Assembly (NCBI GenBank): GCA_027596195.1
Contig: JADGJG010000748.1
Coordinates: 1 to 13,066, forward strand
Source of the DNA: Podochytrium sp. JEL0797
Taxonomy: Eukaryota > Chytridiomycota > Chytridiomycetes > Chytridiales > Chytriomycetaceae
Length of the DNA: 13,066 nt
Direction: 5' to 3'
How positions within the stretch are numbered: the stretch's first letter is position 1; each line of letters begins with the position of its first letter. The notes under the pieces are model-generated. The model worked only from the letters and a program-made list of their open reading frames with translations. It searched no databases and was not told the DNA's origin. A program made the translations under genes and the position numbers. Of the stretch, positions 10,126 to 13,066 are shown in pieces.

Positions 10126-11012
10126 ATGGACCGAGACGACATTGACGCGCTTCTCCTGGAGTTATCGAACCACGATATGAAGCATTCGAAGCTGCATCCA
10201 AAATCAGGGCCTACAAAGGCCTCCAATCGCTTCAATTCCAATGACACGATCCACTCGGTGCCAAATAAGCTCGACCGAGGCAACACATCGTCCGCAAGAA
10301 AGACGAACATATCGGATGATGATTCGATTGACTCGTTGTTGGATTCGATTGAATCTGTCGGCAATGTTCGCGCAAACAAGAGGGCGATCAAACAAAGTGA
10401 TGCGAACAAAGTCAACTGTGACGCCGATTGGGACGATCTGGACGATATTTTGGGGCATGATGTTGCGGATCAGTCGCGTGCTTTTGGGATCAATCATTCA
10501 GGTGCAGTGTCAAAATCTGTGTCGGGATCGACCACAAAACACAAGCAAAAGTAAACATTGATATTTTACGCGTCCATCAAATCAGTAACATTGTAATAAC
10601 ATTGATTAAATAGATGCATAACTCCGTTTCTATCCTCGAATGAACCAAAAGATGGGAGATCTGAGTGCACTTCACTCCGATGCGTGTCGTGCGACTTCAA
10701 AGTCATCACCATCGCAAGCCTGCAGGGTTCACGCAACAAAAAGGGGGTTGAATGGTGTCCCACTGCTTCGTATCTCTTTTTCCGCAACTTTTTTCCTGAT
10801 GTTAAAAAATTGGAGGAGATGCTTGTGGCGACAGGTTTTGTTTTTTGAGTGTGGATGCATGTGATTAATATTTACAATCTTTTCCCTTTGTAGACCATTA
10901 TTCCAACGCATATTGTTGCCAATGTGCGTGGACCAGTGTGCGAGAGCGCACTGGTGTGTTAGAAATCCCGCATGAAAAGATTCACACCAAATGGGTGTGC
11001 CGCGGCCACTAG
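10126..11012 (+). CDS. CFAP418: CFAP418 (C8orf37)-like cilia/flagella-associated protein
   Basis: Homologue of the ciliary protein CFAP418, known in vertebrates for a role in photoreceptor and ciliary maintenance. Model: exons 10126-10550, 10614-10834 and 10894-11012 (introns 63 and 59 bp), giving 254 aa against about 207 in human. The N-terminus starts with an acidic MDRDDIDALLLEL segment, and a second acidic helix-like stretch (DDSIDSLLDSIES) lies near residues 66-78, matching the family's short acidic motifs; the part between is Ser/Asn/Lys-rich and probably disordered. The conserved C-terminal domain begins at about 142 (KCITPFL) and has Cys160, LRC with Cys165, CDF with Cys168, YLFFRN at 195-200, YCCQCAW at 222-228 and a terminal WVCRGH. 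The paired Cys residues could bind metal. The first exon read alone seems to end at a TAA at 10552, but that TAA lies in the intron (donor GTAAAC) and the conserved domain follows in the next exons. Confidence 0.88.
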
Positions 11013-11159
11013 AGTAAAATAAAATGGCTAATACTTCTTTTCCTATGGGCAAAGACTGGTTTTTGTAGAGGGATGTTTATGACCTCGTTTCGCGAGTCCG
11101 CGCTTTCGTGGGCGGGAGATTGGATTTTGCTGCGGCCAAAAACGAAACGAAAGAAGGCC
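11013..11159. promoter_or_regulatory. Short upstream region of the F-box-like gene, with a uORF
   Basis: 147 bp lie between the CFAP418 stop and the chosen ATG at 11160. They contain a 14-codon upstream ORF at 11024-11068 (strong context AAAATGG), starting 12 bases after the CFAP418 stop. An in-frame ATG at 11073 could extend the next protein by 29 residues. I see no other motif. Confidence 0.45.
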
Positions 11160-13066
11160 ATGGAAACGAACACTTTTTTAAGCGCATCGCCCTCGCGCAC
11201 GCGCAAGCCCAGCAGCCTGACCCTCACCCTGCCCTCGCTCACCTCGCTCAAGGGCGTGGCCTCGTTCTTCAAGACCTCGCCCCAGGAGGACGCTCCGCAT
11301 CTCCTGGCCGCCAAAATGACCAAGACGCGTGCGCTTCCCCCGCTGCCCGCCTCGCTGCCCCACTCGCTGTCATCGCAGAGCATCCAGTGGATGATGGCTG
11401 CGCGGAAGAACGACACGGGCGACGTGAGCCTGGGCAAGTCTCATTCTGGCGCCGGATCCTTCTCAATGACTAATCCTGATTACCACTCCAGTTCTCCTCC
11501 CAGCCGAACTCTGGACGCGCATCCTCTGTTTCGTGTCTAATCTCGAACACTTCAGCCGATCTAGCGCGAGCAGTCGCAACTTTTTGTCCAACCTGCACTT
11601 TCGCGCACTTTGGATCCAGGCGCGGTATGGCGTGCCCTTGAGTGTGTACGGCGTACTGGTGCACTATCCGAGGGTTGCGAGTGAGGACGTGTTGGGGATG
11701 CTGGTCAAGGCGGGTGCGAATGTGAGTATTTCGTTATATTTTGTGGTTTCCAGGAAGCGCGCGTTCGACGCGACACGCAAGCATCCCTTAGCGCCAATTC
11801 ACACCTCATCCTCATCCCTAGATACCACGGTTCTTGGTTCAAATGGGATTCGCTCGCTACAGGGCACGCATCAGTTGAGTCTTGATGAGTCCAATTGAGA
11901 GATTTCCAACTTTTTGACCACCCCCCTTCCCCCCTGTAAATTTCATTCGCCCCTCTCAGATTGCGGACCCAGCATCTATCTCGATTTTCTCGTTATTGAA
12001 TACTGTCGCAAACGCGGGTTTCTCGCGTTTCGACCTGAATTTCTTGACGATGGAGATTCAACCCCCGTTTCTCCAAATTGGTTCGTGTTTCCGAACGGAC
12101 TTGTGACGAATTTGGATGCGGAGCGTGCTACGGTTTTGTCTTCGGGAAATGACTCGATGTAAGGATCCCCTCCAACCGTTCTTGGAGTTGACATTCACAC
12201 ACTCCAACAGCCTTTTCGAACAACTCCTCAACCGCAACACCACCACCACCCCCCTCACAACCCCAACGACCCCAACGACCCCCACCACCCCCCTTTCTCC
12301 GCCAACGACCCTCGAAACCCTCCTCACCCACGAACACTTCCTCCCCATCACTGAAGACAACCCAACCTCCCCGTTCCGCGTGTTCCAGCTCTCTCAAATG
12401 GACAACATGTCTCTTTTGGATATCATGATCTCGATGAATGGATTCAAAGTGTCGAAAGTGAATGATGAAGTGTTGAGACGCGTGATTGCGAGTCAGGTTC
12501 ATGATGGAGAGCATCCTAGTCTTGTTAGTCCTGCGCGCAGTGGCGGCACGAAACCGGGGCTCGGTGCCTATCTGAAACGCGGGTTCAAGTTGACACGGAC
12601 GCTTGTGAAACAAGTGTTGCTTGATAACGCGACGAATTGTGAAGCGGCTGTGTTGAAGGTACTTGGGGCCCATGTGTCGCTTTCTGTGTTGAAACAGGCG
12701 GCGTGTGAGATCACGTCGGATATGATGGGGCCGAGTGGGAGTGTGCCGTTTTCGGGGACGCTTGTCGCGCAGTTTTTGGAGGAAGGGGTTTTGATGGCGA
12801 GGGATTTGCAGAGGGTGTTGATTTCGCCGGCGAGGACTATGAGGGAGGTGAGGGAGGATTTGGATGTGGTTTTTGTGGTGGATGAGAAGGTGCCGTATAG
12901 TACGCGGTGTTATGAGCAGGAGAAGCCGTATCGGATTTGGTGGTGGGTGTTGAGTGTGTTGGGGCCGGATCATGTGTTGACACAGTATTGTTTTGATGAT
13001 TTGTTGCAGTGGGTGGGGGATTTGAGTGCGAGGATGGGGGCGGGAGCTGGGAAGAGTGGGGGAAGG
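11160..13066 (+). CDS. F-box-like protein, uncharacterised C-terminus (partial, 3' end outside window)
   Basis: Model: exons 11160-11433, 11492-11721, 11822-11873, 11960-12158 and 12211-13066, at least 537 aa and still open at the window edge. Residues 1-91 are Ser/Thr/Pro/Lys-rich and probably disordered. At about 95-135 a segment LPAELWTRILCFV... ending in ...FRALWIQ has the spacing and key residues of an F-box, which would make this a Skp1-binding ubiquitin-ligase adaptor. Next come segments such as RYGVPLSVYGVL, a Thr/Pro-rich linker (about 260-280), and several helix-like units (LGAYLKRGFKLTRTLVKQVL, LKVLGAHVSLSVLKQAA) that might be degenerate repeats. I do not recognise the C-terminal family. 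Introns are 58 (GC-AG), 100, 86 and 52 bp. The start ATG 11160 was chosen for its GCCATGG context and coding-like composition; ATG 11073 is the alternative. The F-box assignment is moderate, the exon chain fairly good on phase. Confidence 0.7.
11434..11491 (+). other. Probable GC-AG intron
   Basis: The donor reads G|GCAAGT and the acceptor CCACTCCAG, with a CTAAT branch-point-like motif 19 bases before it. Length is 58 bp, typical here. Only this donor joins the Ser/Thr-rich first exon (phase 1) to the LPAELW frame. The nearby GTGAGC at 11424 would leave phase 0 and shift into a frame that stops near residue 46 of the next exon. Confidence 0.55.
12232..12302 (+). repeat. ACC/CCAACG low-complexity tract coding Thr/Pro
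   Basis: C/A-rich imperfect short repeats (ACC, CCAACGAC) sit at the start of the last visible exon and encode a Thr-Thr-Pro linker. They are likely length-variable between strains. Confidence 0.7.

Noticed and set aside
10126..10554. Complete 142-aa single-exon protein
   Set aside because: Its stop falls within a GT-AG intron; splicing joins the C-terminal domain conserved in CFAP418.
10933..10954. Imperfect inverted repeat, possible terminator hairpin
   Set aside because: It lies within the conserved last CFAP418 exon, upstream of the stop codon, and the arms need a bulge.
12128..12973. 281-codon open frame on the minus strand
   Set aside because: It is the antisense shadow of the last F-box-like exon. 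The Pro/His/Arg-rich then Gly/Val-rich product reflects the sense-strand C-to-G skew and matches no family.
1..13066. Mobile elements, tRNA or rRNA genes, CRISPR arrays
   Set aside because: I saw no terminal repeats, transposase or reverse-transcriptase motifs, tRNA-like folds or spaced direct repeats.

Overview
The window reads as nuclear DNA of a zoosporic (flagellated) fungus, most likely a chytrid or close relative. The reasons are four. Genes are interrupted by short introns of about 52-100 bp with GT-AG (once apparently GC-AG) borders. A bifunctional lycopene cyclase/phytoene synthase of the fungal fused type is present. A vacuolar-type fungal Ca2+ pump is present. A homologue of the cilium-associated protein CFAP418 is present, which is not expected in fungi that have lost the flagellum. 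The species cannot be named from the sequence alone.

Layout. 1-578: no gene I can support; it ends in the promoter/5' UTR of the first gene and carries a 14-base C run. 579-4663 (+): six-exon P-type Ca2+-ATPase (PMC1/PMCA type, 1249 aa). 4664-4841: 178-bp convergent gap. 7093-4842 (-): five-exon bifunctional carotenoid enzyme (671 aa), whose start codon appears to be split by the first intron. 7094-7187: about 94 bp shared by two divergent genes. 7188-9946 (+): three-exon GH36 raffinose synthase/alpha-galactosidase-like enzyme (881 aa). 10126-11012 (+): three-exon CFAP418 (C8orf37) homologue (254 aa). 11160-13066 (+, running off the window): five exons so far of an F-box-like protein with an uncharacterised C-terminal region.

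All exon joins were worked out by hand from splice-site motifs, reading phase and protein motifs. They are gene models, not transcript-supported annotation. The genes do not form one pathway. They look like ordinary compact fungal gene order: Ca2+ storage in the vacuole, carotenoid synthesis, galactoside metabolism, a ciliary protein and a probable ubiquitin-ligase adaptor. A carotenoid gene and a flagellum gene together fit a motile zoospore, possibly one with carotenoid-derived photoreception, but that link is inference.

The most unusual signal is compositional. In the larger internal and terminal exons, codons near the exon's 5' end mostly end in C, while those near its 3' end mostly end in G or T. 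The pattern restarts after each intron and follows the sense strand in both orientations.
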